A stretch of 64,000 bases of DNA from Utricularia gibba (lineage: Eukaryota > Streptophyta > Magnoliopsida > Lamiales > Lentibulariaceae). The stretch is from positions 17,576-81,575 of the forward strand of contig NEEC01000061.1 in the NCBI GenBank assembly GCA_002189035.1, read 5' to 3'. Both the position numbers and the translations under genes were made by a program. Under the pieces are notes generated by a model that was given only the letters and a program-made list of their open reading frames with translations, had not been told where the DNA came from and ran no database searches. Positions 11,383 through 24,155 of the stretch are shown piece by piece (positions within the stretch are counted from its first letter, which is position 1; every line of letters begins with the position of its first letter).

Positions 11383-13509
11383 TGGGGACATTGCGACTCC
11401 TTTGCTCGTTTTTATGCGAAAACTAATCTCGGCTTGCGAAACACGCGTGATTCGTTAATATATGTCAAAATCTTGAATTTCGCGGCATTCTCATGCGTTT
11501 CTCCGAGTGTGCTCGGGCCCTGGGAATTCCTACCAAGGGTGGCCTCGCGCAGCCTTCGCAATTGACGCCACAACTTCCAAACCGTTTAGAGTCACGTGGC
11601 ACAAAGCAATTCGTTTCGAAGCTCATTCTGAGACGGTCGTTTTTCGTGTTGCGAACTCGCCCATCCGAGGAAAGTTCGAAGCTCGAAGGATGGCCTTATA
11701 TTAGCCTTCAATGGTTCAGAAATGGTCTAGCCATTGGGGACATTGCGACTCCTTTGCTCGTTTTTATCGAAAACTAATCTCGGCTTGCGAAACACGCGTG
11801 ATTCGTTAATATATGTCAAAATCTTGAATTTCGCGGCATTCTCATGCGTTTCTACGGGTGTGCTCGGGCCCTGGACTTCCTACACCAAGGGGTGGCCTCG
11901 CGCAGCCATCGCCATTGACGCCACATCGTCCAAACCGTTTAGATTCACGCGACACACAGCATACCGTTTCGAAGCTCATTCCGAGACGGTCGTTTTTCGT
12001 GTTGGGAGCTTGCCCATCCGAGGAAAGTTCGATGCTCGAAGGATGGCCTTATATTAGACTTCAATAGTGTCCCAAAATGGTCTAGCCATTGGGGACATCG
12101 CGACTCCTTTGCTCGTTTTTATGCGAAAATTATTCTCGGATTGCGAAACACGCATGATTCGTTAATATATGTCAAAAACTTGAATTTCGCGGCATTCTCA
12201 TGCGTTTCTCCGAGTGTGCTCGGGCCTGGGAATTCCTACACCAAGGGTGGCCTCGCGCATCCTTCGCAATTGACGCCACAACTCCCAAACCGTTTAGAGT
12301 CACGTGGCATAAAGAAATTCGTTTCGAAGCTCATTCTGAGTCGGTCGTTTTTCGTGTTGCGAACTCGCCCATCTGAGGAAAGTTCGAAGCTCGAAGGATG
12401 GCCCTATATTAGCCTTCAATGGTGTCACAAAATGGTCTAGCCATTGGGACGTTGGGACTCGTTTGCTCGTTTTTATGCGAAAACTAATCTCGGCTTGCGA
12501 AACACGCGTGATTCGTTAATATATGTCAAAATCTTGAATTTCGCGGCATTCTCATGCGTTTCTCCGAGTGTGCTCGGGCCCTGGGAATTCCTACATTAAG
12601 GGGTGGCCTCGCGCAGCCTTCGCCATTGACGCCACATCGTCCAAACCGTTTAGAGTCACGCGACACACAGCATACCGTTTCGAAGCTCATTCTGAGACGA
12701 TCGTTTTTCGTGTTGGAGTTCGCCCATCCGAGGAAAGTTCGAAGCTCGACGGATGGCCCTATATAAGCCTTGAATGGTGTCACAAATGGCCTAGCCATTG
12801 GGGACATCGCGACTCCTTTGCTCGTTTTTATGCGAAAATTATTCTCGGATTGCGAAACACGCGTGATTCGTTAATATATGTCAAAATCTTGAATTTCGCG
12901 GCATTCTCATGCGTTTCTCCGAGTGTGCTCGGGCCCTGGGAATTCCTACACCAAGGGTGGGCCTCGCGCATCCTTCGCAATTGACGCCACAACTCCCAAA
13001 CCGTTTAGAGTCACGTGGCATAAAGAAATTCGTTTCGAAGCTCATTATGATTCGGTCGTTTTTCGTGTTGCGAACTCGCCCATCTGAGGAAAGTTCGAAG
13101 CTCGAAGGATGGCCCTATATTAGCCTTCAATGGTGTCACAAAATGGTCTAGCCATTGGGGACATTGCGACTCCTTTGCTCGTTTTTATGCGAAAACTAAT
13201 CTCGGCTTGCGAAACACGCGTGATTCGTTAATATATGTCAAAATCTTGAATTTCGCGGCATTCTCATGCGTTTCTACGGGTGTGCTCGGGCCCTGGGACT
13301 TCCTACACCAAGGGTGGCCTCGCGCAGCCATCGCCATTGACGCCACATCGTCCAAACCGTTTAGATCACGCGACACACAGCATACCGTTTCGAAGCTCAT
13401 TCCGAGACGGTCGTTTTTCGTGTTGGGAGCTTGCCCATCCGAGGAAAGTTCGATGCTCGAAGGATGGCCTTATATTAGACTTCAATGTGTCCCAAAATGG
13501 TCTAGCCAT
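11383..13509. repeat. Six-monomer block C-B-A1'-D-A-B, copy 1
   Basis: Monomers start at 11383 (C), 11735 (B), 12090 (A1'), 12445 (D), 12799 (A with 'tatgattcgg' and 'ctcgcccatctga') and 13156 (B). This is the first place where a D monomer ('ctacattaag', TATATAAG) appears. The B at 11735 has the one-base loss 'tttttatcgaaaac', shared with B copies at 15647 and 18873. Confidence 0.82.
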
Positions 13510-15289
13510 TGGGGACATCGCGACTCCTTTGCTCGTTTTTATGCGAAAATTATTCTCGGATTGCGAAACACGCGTGATTCGTTAATATATGTCAAAATCT
13601 TGAATTTCGCGGCATTCTCATGCGTTTCTCCGAGTGTGCTCGGGCCCTGGGAATTCCTACACCAAGGGTGGGCCTCGCGCATCCTTCGCAATTGACGCCA
13701 CAACTCCCAAACCGTTTAGAGTCACGTGGCATAAAGAAATTCGTTTCGAAGCTCATTCGGAGTCGGTCGTTTTTCGTGTTGCGAACTCGCCTATCTGAGG
13801 AAAGTTCGAAGCTCGAAGGATGGCCCTATATTAGCCTTCAATGGTGTCACAAATGGCCTAGCCATTGGGGACATCGCGACTCCTTTGCTCGTTTTTATGC
13901 GAAAATTATTCTCGGATTGCGAAACACGCGTGATTCGTTAATATATGTCAAAATCTTGAATTTCGCGGCATTCTCATGCGTTTCTACGGTGTGCTCGGGC
14001 CCTGGGAATTCCTACATTAAGGGGTGGCCTCGCGCAGCCTTCGCCATTGACGCCACATCGTCCAAACCGTTTAGAGTCACGTGGCACAAAGCATTTCGTT
14101 TCGAAGCTCATTCCGAGACGGTCGTTTTTCGTGTTGGGAGCTTGCCCATCCGAGGAAAGTTCGATGCTCGAAGGATGGCCTTATATTAGACTTCAATGGT
14201 GTCACAAAATGGTCTAGCCATTGGGGACGTTGGGACTCGTTTGCTCGTTTTTATGCGAAAACTAATCTCGGCTTGCGAAACACGCGTGATTCGTTAATAT
14301 ATGTCAAAATCTTGAATTTCGCGGCATTCTCATGCGTTTCTCCGAGTGTGCTCGGGCCCTGGGAATTCCTACACCAAGGGTGGCCTCGCGCATCCTTCGC
14401 AATAGACGCCACAACTCCCAAACCGTTTAGAGTCACGTGGCATAAAGAAATTCGTTTCGAAGCTCATTATGATTCGGTCGTTTTTCGTGTTGCGAACTCA
14501 CCCATCTGAGGAAAGTTCGAAGCTCGAAGGATGGCCCTATATTAGCCTTCAATGGTGTCACAAAATGGTCTAGCCATTGGGGACATCGCGACTCCTTTGC
14601 TCGTTTTTATGCGAAAATTATTCTCGGATTGCGAAACACGCGTGATTCGTTAATATATGTCAAAATCTTGAATTTCGCGGCATTCTCATGCGTTTCTCCG
14701 AGTGTGCTCGGGCCCTGGGAATTCCTACACCAAGGGTGGCCTCGCGCATCCTTCGCAATTGACGCCACAACTCCCAAACCGTTTAGAGTCACATGGCATA
14801 AAGAAATTCGTTTCGAAGCTCATTCGAGTCGGTCGTTTTTCGTGTTGCGAACTCGCCTATCTGAGGAAAGTTCGAAGCTCGAAGGATGGCCCTATATTAG
14901 CCTTCAATGGTGTCACAAAATGGTCTAGCCATTGGGGACGTTGGGACTCGTTTGCTTGTTTTTATGCGAAAACTAATCTCGGCTTGCGAAACACGCGTGA
15001 TTCGTTAATATATGTCAAAATCTTGAATTTCGCGGCATTCTCATGCGTTTCTCCGAGTGTGCTCGGGCCCTGGGAATTCCTACACCAAGGGTGGGCCTCG
15101 CGCATCCTTCGCAATAGACGCCACAACTCCCAAACCGTTTAGAGTCACGTGGCATAAAGAAATTCGTTTCGAAGCTCATTATGATTCGGTCGTTTTTCGT
15201 GTTGCCAACTCACCCATCTGAGGAAAGTTCGAAGCTCGAAGGATGGCCCTATATTAGCCTTCAATGGTGTCACAAAATGGTCTAGCCAT
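13510..15289. repeat. Five-monomer A-rich block with one mosaic monomer
   Basis: Monomers start at 13510 (A1), 13866 (mosaic), 14222 (A2), 14578 (A1) and 14933 (A2). The monomer at 13866 combines a D-like front ('ctacattaag'), a C-like middle ('cacgtggcacaaagc') and a B-like tail ('gatgctcg', 'ttagacttcaatgg'). It is either a recombinant or a mis-joined consensus. Confidence 0.78.
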
Positions 15290-15646
15290 TGGGGACATTG
15301 CGACTCCTTTGCTCGTTTTTATGCGAAAACTAATCTCGGCTTGCGAAACACACGTGATTCGTTAATATATGTCAAAATCTTGAATTTCGCGGCATTCTCA
15401 TGCGTTTCTCCGAGTGTGTTCGGGCCCTGGGAATTCCTACCTTAAGGGGTGGCCTCGCGCAGCCTTCGCAATTGACGCCACAACTTCCAAACCGTTTAGA
15501 GTCACGTGGCACAAAGCAATTCGTTTCGAAGCTCATTCTGAGACGGTCAATTTTCGTGTTGCGAACTCGCCCATCCGAGGAAAGTTCGAAGCTCGAAGGA
15601 TGGCCTTATATTAGCCTTCAATGGTTTCAGAAAATGGTCTAGCCAT
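15290..15646. repeat. Reference monomer of satellite type C
   Basis: This is a full 357 bp copy. It has 'ctaccttaagggg', 'gcagccttcgcaattg', 'acaacttccaaacc', CACGTGGCACAAAGC, 'gagacggtcaatttt' and 'atggtttcagaaa'. Related C copies start at 8540, 11383 and 18492. Type C joins D-like features in the middle with the CACGTGGC of type A. Confidence 0.85.
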
Positions 15647-17428
15647 TGGGGACATTGCGACTCCTTTGCTCGTTTTTATCGAAAACTAATCTCGGCTTGC
15701 GAAACACGCGTGATTCGTTAATATATGTGAAAATCTTGAATTTCGCGGCATTGTCATGCGTTTCTACGGGTGTGCTCGGGCCCTGTGACTTCCTACACCA
15801 AGGGTGGCCTCGCGCAGCCATCGCCATTGACGCCACATCGTCCAAACCGTTTAGATTCACGCGACACACAGCATACCGTTTCGAAGCTCATTCCGAGACG
15901 GTCGTTTTTCGTGTTGGGAGCTTGCCCATCCGAGGAAAGTTCGATGCTCGAAGGATGGCCTTATATTAGACTTCAATAGTGTCCCAAAATGGTCTAGCCA
16001 TTGGGGACATCGCGACTCCTTTGCTCGTTTTTATGCGAAAATTATTCTCGGATTGCGAAACACGCATGATTCGTTAATATATATCAAAATCTTGAATTTC
16101 GCGGCATTCTCATGCGTTTCTCCGAGTGTGCTCGGGCCCTGGGAATTCCTACACCAAGGGTGGGCCTCGCGCATCCTTCGCAATTGACGCCACAACTCCC
16201 AAACCGTTTAGAGTCACGTGGCATAAAGAAATTCGTTTCGAAGCTCATTCGGAGTCGGTCGTTTTTCGTGTTGCGAACTCGCCTATCTGAGGAAAGTTCG
16301 AAGCTCGAAGGATGGCCCTATATTAGCCTTCAATGGTGTCACAAAATGGTCTAGCCATTGGGGACGTTGGGACTCGTTTGCTCGTTTTTATGCGAAAACT
16401 AATCTCGGCTTGCGAAACACGCGTGATTCGTTAATATATGTCAAAATCTTGAATTTCGCGGCATTCTCATGCGTTTCTCCGAGTGTGCTCGGGCCCTGGG
16501 AATTCCTACATTAAGGGGTGGCCTCGCGCAGCCTTCGCCATTGACGCCACATCGTCCAAACCGTTTAGAGTCACGCGACACACAGCATACCGTTTCGAAG
16601 CTCTTTCTGAGACGATCATTTTTCGTGTTGGGAGTTCGCCCATCCGAGGAAAGTTCGAAGCTCGACGGATGGCCCTATATAAGCCTTGAATGGTGTCACA
16701 ATATGGCCTAGCCATTGGGGACATCGCGACTCCTTTGCTCGTTTTTATGCGAAAATTATTCTCGGATTGCGAAACACGCGTGATTCGTTAATATATGTCA
16801 AAATCTTGAATTTCGCGGCATTCTCATGCGTTTCTCCGAGTGTGCTCGGGCCCTGGGAATTCCTACACCAAGGGTGGGCCTCGCGCATCCTTCGCAATTG
16901 ACGCCACAACTCCCAAACCGTTTAGAGTCACGTGGCATAAAGAAATTCGTTTCGAAGCTCATTATGATTCGGTCGTTTTCGTGTTGCGAACTCGCCCATC
17001 TGAGGAAAGTTCGAAGCTCGAAGGATGGCCCTATATTAGCCTTCAATGGTGTCACAAAATGGTCTAGCCATTGGGGACATTGCGACTCCTTTGCTCGTTT
17101 TTATGCGAAAACTAATCTCGGCTTGCGAAACACGCGTGATTCGTTAATATATGTCAAAATCTTGAATTTCGCGGCATTCTCATGCGTTTCTACGGGTGTG
17201 CTCGGGCCCTGGGACTTCCTACACCAAGGGGTGGCCTCGCGCAGCCATCGCCATTGACGCCACATCGTCCAAACCGTTTAGATTCACGCGACACACAGCA
17301 TACCGTTTCGAAGCTCATTCCGAGACGGTCGTTTTTCGTGTTGGGAGCTTGCCCATCCGAGGAAAGTTCGAAGCTCGAAGGATGGCCTTATATTAGCCTT
17401 CAATGGTGTCCCAAAATGGTCTAGCCAT
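15290..17428. repeat. Six-monomer block C-B-A1'-D-A-B, copy 2
   Basis: Monomers start at 15290 (C), 15647 (B), 16002 (A1'), 16359 (D), 16716 (A) and 17072 (B). Type order and rare marks match the block at 11383, including CACGCATG in A1' and 'tttttatcgaaaac' in B, 3907 bp away. The shared rare marks support common descent of the two blocks rather than chance order. Confidence 0.82.
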
Positions 17429-18491
17429 TGGGACATCGCGACTCCTTTGCTCGTTTTTATGCGAAAATTATTCTCGGATTGCGAAACACGCGTGATTCGT
17501 TAATATATGTCAAAATCTTGAATTTCGCGGCATTCTCATGCGTTTCTCCGAGTGTGCTCGGGCCTGGGAATTCCTACATTAAGGGGTGGCCTCGCGCAGC
17601 CTTCGCCATTGACGCCACATCGTCCAAACCGTTTAGAGTCACGCGACACAAGCATACCGTTTCGAAGCTCATTCTGAGACGATCGTTTTTTCGTGTTGGG
17701 AGTTCGCCCATCGAGGAAAGTTCGAAGCTCGACGGATGGCCCTATATAAGCCTTGAATGGTGTCACAAAATGGCCTAGCCATTGGGGACATCGCGACTCC
17801 TTTGCTCGTTTTTATGCGAAAATTATTCTCGGATTGCGAAACACGCGTGATTCGTTAATATATGTCAAAATCTTGAATTTCGCGGCATTCTCATGCGCGT
17901 TTCCGTGTGCTCGGGCCCTGGGAATTCCTACATTAAGGGGTGCCTCGCGCAGCCTTCGCCATTGACGCCACACATCGTCCAAACCGTTTAGAGTCACGTG
18001 GCACAAAGCATTTCGTTTCGAAGCTCATTCGAGACGGTCGTTTTTCGTGTTGGGAGCTTGCCCATCCGAGGAAAGTTCGAGCTCGAAGGATGGCCCTATA
18101 TTAGCCTTCAATGGTGTCCCAAAATGGTCTAGCCATTGGGGACATCGCGACTCCTTTGCTCGTTTTTATGCGAAAATTATTCTCGGATTGCGAAACACGC
18201 GTGATTCGTTAATATATGTCAAAATCTTGAATTTCGCGGCATTCTCATGCGTTTCTCCGAGTGTGCTCGGGCCCTGGAATTCCTACACCAAGGGTGTGGC
18301 CTCGCGCATCCTTCGCAATTGACGCCACACTCCCAAACCGTTTAGAGTCACGTGCATAAAGAAATTCGTTTCGAAGCTCATTTATGATTCGGTCGTTTTT
18401 CGTGTTGGAACTCACCCATCTGAGGAAAGTTCGAAGCTCGAAGGATGGCCCTATATTAGCCTTCAATGGTGTCACAAAATGGTCTAGCCAT
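17429..18491. repeat. Three mixed monomers at the end of the A-type domain
   Basis: Monomers start at 17429 (D), 17783 (D/C mosaic with 'gcgcgtttccgtg', 'acacatcgtcc' and CACGTGGC) and 18137 (A). The last is the final monomer in the window with the 'gcgcatcc' mark (about 18,302-18,310) and with 'tatgattcgg' (about 18,384). It carries several small indels ('gggtgtggcc', 'cacactccc', 'cacgtgcata', 'catttatgat'). Confidence 0.78.
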
Positions 18492-18872
18492 TGGGGACAT
18501 TGCGACTCCTTTGCTCGTTTTTATGCGAAAACTAATCTCGGCTTGCGAAACACACGTGATTCGTTAATATATGTCAAAATCTTGAATTTCGCGGCATTCT
18601 CATGCGTTTCTCCGAGTGTGTTCGGGCCCTGGGAATTCCTACAAAGGGGTGGCCTCGCGCAGCCTTCGCATTGACGCCACAACTTCCAAACCGTTTAGAG
18701 TCACGCACAACTTCCAAACCGTTTAGAGTCACGTGGCACAAAGCAATTCGTTTCGAAGCTCATTCTGAGACGGTCAATTTTCGTGTTGCGAACTCGCCCA
18801 TCCGAGGAAAGTTCGAAGCTCGAAGGATGGCCTTATATTAGCCTTCAATGGTTTCAAAAGTGGTCTAGCCAT
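18492..18872. repeat. Enlarged type C monomer (381 bp)
   Basis: This C copy is 381 bp, longer than any ordinary monomer, because of a 28 bp internal direct duplication. Otherwise it has C marks ('cttccaaacc', CACGTGGCACAAAGC, 'gagacggtcaatttt') and reads 'gtgtgttcggg', a substitution it shares with the C monomer at 15290. Confidence 0.85.
18679..18734. repeat. 28 bp tandem duplication inside a monomer
   Basis: Positions 18679-18706 and 18707-18734 are the same 28 bp, beginning ACAACTTCCAAACCG and ending GAGTCACG plus one base; they differ only at that last base (C versus T). The first copy ends like an 'acgc' (B/D) monomer and the second like an 'acgt' (A/C) monomer. Confidence 0.9.
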
Positions 18873-21800
18873 TGGGGACATTGCGACTCCTTTGCTCGTT
18901 TTTATCGAAAACTAATCTCGGCTTGCGAAACACGCGTGATTCGTTAATATATGTCAAAATCTTGAATTTCGCGGCATTCTCATGCGTTTCTACGGGTGTG
19001 CTCGGGCCCTGGGACTTCCTACACCAAGGGGTGGCCTCGCGCAGCCTCGCCATTGACGCCACATCGTCCAAACCGTTTAGAGTCACGCGACACACAGCAT
19101 ACCGTTTCGAAGCTCATTCCGAGACGGTCGTTTTTCGTGTTGGGAGCTTGCCCATCCGAGGAAAGTTCGAAGCTCGAAGGATGGCCTATATTAGCCTTCA
19201 ATGGTGTCCAAAAATGGTCTAGCCATTGGGGACATCGCGACTCCTTTGCTCGTTTTTATGCGAAAATTATTCTCGGATTGCGAAACACGCGTGATTCGTT
19301 AATATATGTCAAAATCTTGAATTTCGCGGCATTCTCATGCGTTTCTCCGAGTGTGCTCGGGCCCTGGGAATTCCTACACCAAGGGTGGGCCTCGCGCAGC
19401 CTTCGCAATTGACGCCACATCCAAACCGTTTAGAGTCACGTGGCCGTTTCGAAGCTCATTCGAGACGGTCGTTTTTCGTGTTGGAACTCGCCCATCCGAG
19501 GAAAGTTCGAAGCTCGAAGGATGGCCCTATATTAGCCTTCAATGGTGTCACAAAATGGTCTAGCCATTGGGGACGTTGGGACTCGTTTGCTCGTTTTTAT
19601 GCGAAAATAATCTCGGCTTGCGAAACACGCGTGATTCGTTAATATATGTCAAAATCTTGAATTTCGCGGCATTCTCATGCGTTTCTCCGAGTGTGCTCGG
19701 GCCCTGGGAATTCCTACATTAAGGGGTGGCCTCGCGCAGCCTTCGCCATTGACGCCACATCGTCCAAACCGTTTAGAGTCACGCGACACACAGCATACCG
19801 TTTCGAAGCTCATTCTGAGACGTCGTTTTTCGTGTTGGGAGTTCGCCCATCCGAGGAAAGTTCGAAGCTCGACGGATGGCCCTATATAAGCCTTGAATGG
19901 TGTCACAAAATGGCCTAGCCATTGGGGACATTGCGACTCCTTTGCTCGTTTTTATGCGAAAATTATTCTCGGATTGCGAAACACGCGTGATTCGTTAATA
20001 TATGTCAAAATCTTGAATTTCGCGGCATTCTCATGCGTTTCTCCGAGTGTGCTCGGGCCCTGGGAATTCCTACACCAAGGGTGGCCTCGCGCAGCCTTCG
20101 CATTGACGCCACAACTCCCAAACCGTTTAGAGTCACGTGGCATAAAGCATTCGTTTCGAAGCTCATTCTGACGGTCGTTTTTCGTGTTGGAACTCGCCCA
20201 TCCGAGGAAAGTTCGAAGCTCGAAGGATGGCCCTATATTAGCCTTCAATGGTGTCACAAAATGGTCTAGCCATTGGGGACATTGCGACTCCTTTGCTCGT
20301 TTTTATGCGAAAACTAATCTCGGCTTGCGAAACACGCGTGATTCGTTAATATATGTCAAAATCTTGAATTTCGCGGCATTCTCATGCGTTTCTCGGTGTG
20401 CTCGGGCCCTGGGACTTCCTACACCAAGGGGTGGCCTCGCGCAGCCTTCGCCATTGACGCCACATCGTCCAAACCGTTTAGAGTCACGCGACACACAGCA
20501 TACCGTTTCGAAGCTCATTCCGAGACGGTCGTTTTTCGTGTTGGGAGCTTGCCCATCCGAGGAAAGTTCGAAGCTCGAAGGATGGCCTTATATTAGCCTT
20601 CAATGGTGTCACAAAATGGTCTAGCCATTGGGGACATCGCGACTCCTTTGCTCGTTTTTATGCGAAAATTATTCTCGGATTGCGAAACACGCGTGATTCG
20701 TTAATATATGTCAAAATCTTGAATTTCGCGGCATTCTCATGCGTTTCTCCGAGTGTGCTCGGGCCTGGGAATTCCTACATTAAGGGGTGGCCTCGCGCAG
20801 CCTTCGCATTGACGCCACATCGTCCAAACCGTTTAGAGTCACGCGACACACAGCATACCGTTTCGAAGCTCATTCTGAGACGTCGTTTTTCGTGTTGGGA
20901 GTTCGCCCATCCGAGGAAAGTTCGAAGCTCGACGGATGGCCCTATATAAGCCTTGAATGGTGTCACAAAATGGCCTAGCCATTGGGGACATCGCGACTCC
21001 TTTGCTCGTTTTTATGCGAAAATTATTCTCGGATTGCGAAACACGCGTGATTCGTTAATATATGTCAAAATCTTGAATTTCGCGGCATTCTCATGCGTTT
21101 CTACGGGTGTGCTCGGGCCCTGGGAATTCCTACATTAAGGGGTGGCCTCGCGCAGCCTTCGCCATTGACGCCACATCGTCCAAACCGTTTAGAGTCACGC
21201 GACACAAGCATTCGTTTCGAAGCTCATTCCGAGACGGTCGTTTTTCGTGTTGGGAGCTTGCCCATCCGAGGAAAGTTCGAAGCTCGAAGGATGGCCTATA
21301 TTAGCCTTCAATGGTGTCACAAAATGGTCTAGCCATTGGGGACATCGCGACTCCTTTGCTCGTTTTTATGCGAAAATTATTCTCGGATTGCGAAACACGC
21401 GTGATTCGTTAATATATGTCAAAATCTTGAATTTCGCGGCATTCTCATGCGTTTCTCCGAGTGTGCTCGGGCCCTGGGAATTCCTACACCAAGGGTGGCC
21501 TCGCGCAGCCTTCGCATTGACGCCACAACTCCCAAACCGTTTAGAGTCACGCGCACAAAGAAATTCGTTTCGAAGCTCATTCTGACGGTCGTTTTTCGTG
21601 TTGGAACTCGCCCATCGAGGAAAGTTCGAAGCTCGAAGGATGGCCCTATATTAGCCTTCAATGGTGTCACAAAATGGTCTAGCCATTGGGGACATTGCGA
21701 CTCCTTTGCTCGTTTTTATGCGAAAACTAATCTCGGCTTGCGAAACACGCGTGATTCGTTAATATATGTCAAAATCTTGAATTTCGCGGCATTCTCATGC

Positions 21801-24155
21801 GTTTCTCCGAGTGTGCTCGGGCCCTGGGAATTCCTACATTAAGGGGTGGCCTCGCGCAGCCTTCGCAATTGACGCCACAACTTCCAAACCGTTTAGAGTC
21901 ACGCGGCACAAAGCATTCGTTTCGAAGCTCATTCTGAGACGGTCGTTTTTCGTGTTGGAACTCGCCCATCCGAGGAAAGTTCGAAGCTCGAAGGATGGCC
22001 TTATATTAGCCTTCAATGGTGTCAAAATGGTCTAGCCATTGGGGACATTGCGACTCCTTTGCTCGTTTTTATGCGAAAACTAATCTCGGCTTGCGAAACA
22101 CGCGTGATTCGTTAATATATGTCAAAATCTTGAATTTCGCGGCATTCTCATGCGTTTCTACGGGTGTGCTCGGGCCCTGGGACTTCCTACACCAAGGGGT
22201 GGCCTCGCGCAGCCTTCGCCATTGACGCCACATCGTCCAAACCGTTTAGAGTCACGCGACACACAGCATACCGTTTCGAAGCTCATTCCGAGACGGTCGT
22301 TTTTCGTGTTGGGAGTTGCCCATCCGAGGAAAGTTCGAAGCTCGAAGGATGGCCTTATATTAGCCTTCAATGTGTCAAAAATGGTCTAGCCATTGGGGAC
22401 ATCGCGACTCCTTTGCTCGTTTTTATGCGAAAATTATTCTCGGATTGCGAAACACGCGTGATTCGTTAATATATGTCAAAATCTTGAATTTCGCGGCATT
22501 CTCATGCGTTTCTCCGAGTGTGCTCGGGCCCTGGGAATTCCTACACCAAGGGTGGCCTCGCGCAGCCTTCGCAATTGACGCCACAACTCCAAACCGTTTA
22601 GAGTCACGTGGCACAAAGCATTCGTTTCGAAGCTCATTCTGAGACGGTCGTTTTTCGTGTTGGAACTCGCCCATCCGAGGAAAGTTCGAAGCTCGAAGGA
22701 TGGCCCTATATTAGCCTTCAATGGTGTCACAAAATGGTCTAGCCATTGGGGACGTTGGGACTCGTTTGCTCGTTTTTATGCGAAAACTAATCTCGGCTTG
22801 CGAAACACGCGTGATTCGTTAATATATGTCAAAATCTTGAATTTCGCGGCATTCTCATGCGTTTCTCCGAGTGTGCTCGGGCCCTGGGAATTCCTACATT
22901 AAGGGGTGGCCTCGCGCAGCCTTCGCATTGACGCCACAACGTCCAAACCGTTTAGAGTCACGGCACAAAGCATTCGTTTCGAAGCTCATTCTGAGACGAT
23001 CGTTTTTCGTGTTGGGAGTTGCCCATCCGAGGAAAGTTCGAAGCTCGAAGGATGGCCTTATATTAGCCTTCAATGGTGTCACAAAATGGTCTAGCCATTG
23101 GGGACATTGCGACTCCTTTGCTCGTTTTTATGCGAAAATTATTCTCGGATTGCGAAACACGCGTGATTCGTTAATATATGTCAAAATCTTGAATTTCGCG
23201 GCATTCTCATGCGTTTCTCGAGTGTGCTCGGGCCTGGGAATTCCTACACCAAGGGGTGGCCTCGCGCAGCCTTCGCCATTGACGCCACATCGTCCAAACC
23301 GTTTAGAGTCACGCGACACACAGCATACCGTTTCGAAGCTCATTCCGAGACGGTCGTTTTTCGTGTTGGGAGTTCGCCCATCCGAGGAAAGTTCGAAGCT
23401 CGACGGATGGCCCTATATAAGCCTTGAATGGTGTCACAAAATGGCCTAGCCATTGGGGACGTTGGGACTCTTTGCTCGTTTTTATGCGAAAACTAATCTC
23501 GGCTTGCGAAACACGCGTGATTCGTTAATATATGTCAAAATCTTGAATTTCGCGGCATTCTCATGCGTTTCTACGGTGTGCTCGGGCCTGGGATTCCTAC
23601 ACAAGGGGTGGCCTCGCGCAGCCTTCGCCATTGACGCCACATCGTCCAAACCGTTTAGAGTCACGCGACACACAGCATACCGTTTCGAAGCTCATTCTGA
23701 GACGATCGTTTTTCGTGTTGGAGTTCGCCCATCCGAGGAAAGTTCGAAGCTCGACGGATGGCCCTATATAAGCCTTGAATGGTGTCACAAAATGGCCTAG
23801 CCATTGGGGACATCGCGACTCCTTTGCTCGTTTTTATGCGAAAATTATTCTCGGATTGCGAAACACGCGTGATTCGTTAATATATGTCAAAATCTTGAAT
23901 TTCGCGGCATTCTCATGCGTTTCTCCGAGTGTGCTCGGGCCCTGGGAATTCCTACACCAAGGGTGGCCTCGCGCAGCCTTCGCATTGACGCCACATCTCC
24001 AAACCGTTTAGAGTCACGCGACACACAGCACCGTTTCGAAGCTCATTCGAGACGGTCGTTTTTCGTGTTGGGAACTCGCCCATCCGAGGAAAGTTCGAAG
24101 CTCGAAGGATGGCCCTATATTAGCCTTCAATGGTGTCACAAAATGGCCTAGCCAT

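Larger units (their letters stand above)
18492..24155. repeat. Mosaic transition segment of the satellite array
   Basis: This part begins with a C monomer (18492) and a B-like monomer (18873) and then consists of mixed copies. Many monomers join 'ctacaccaagggtggcc' with 'gcagccttcgcattg', or an A-type front with a D- or E-type tail (for example the copies starting at 19227, 19923 and 20274). D monomers with TATATAAG occur at intervals (TATATAAG near 19,883-19,890, 20,943-20,950 and 23,413-23,420). One-base losses are frequent. Confidence 0.8.
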
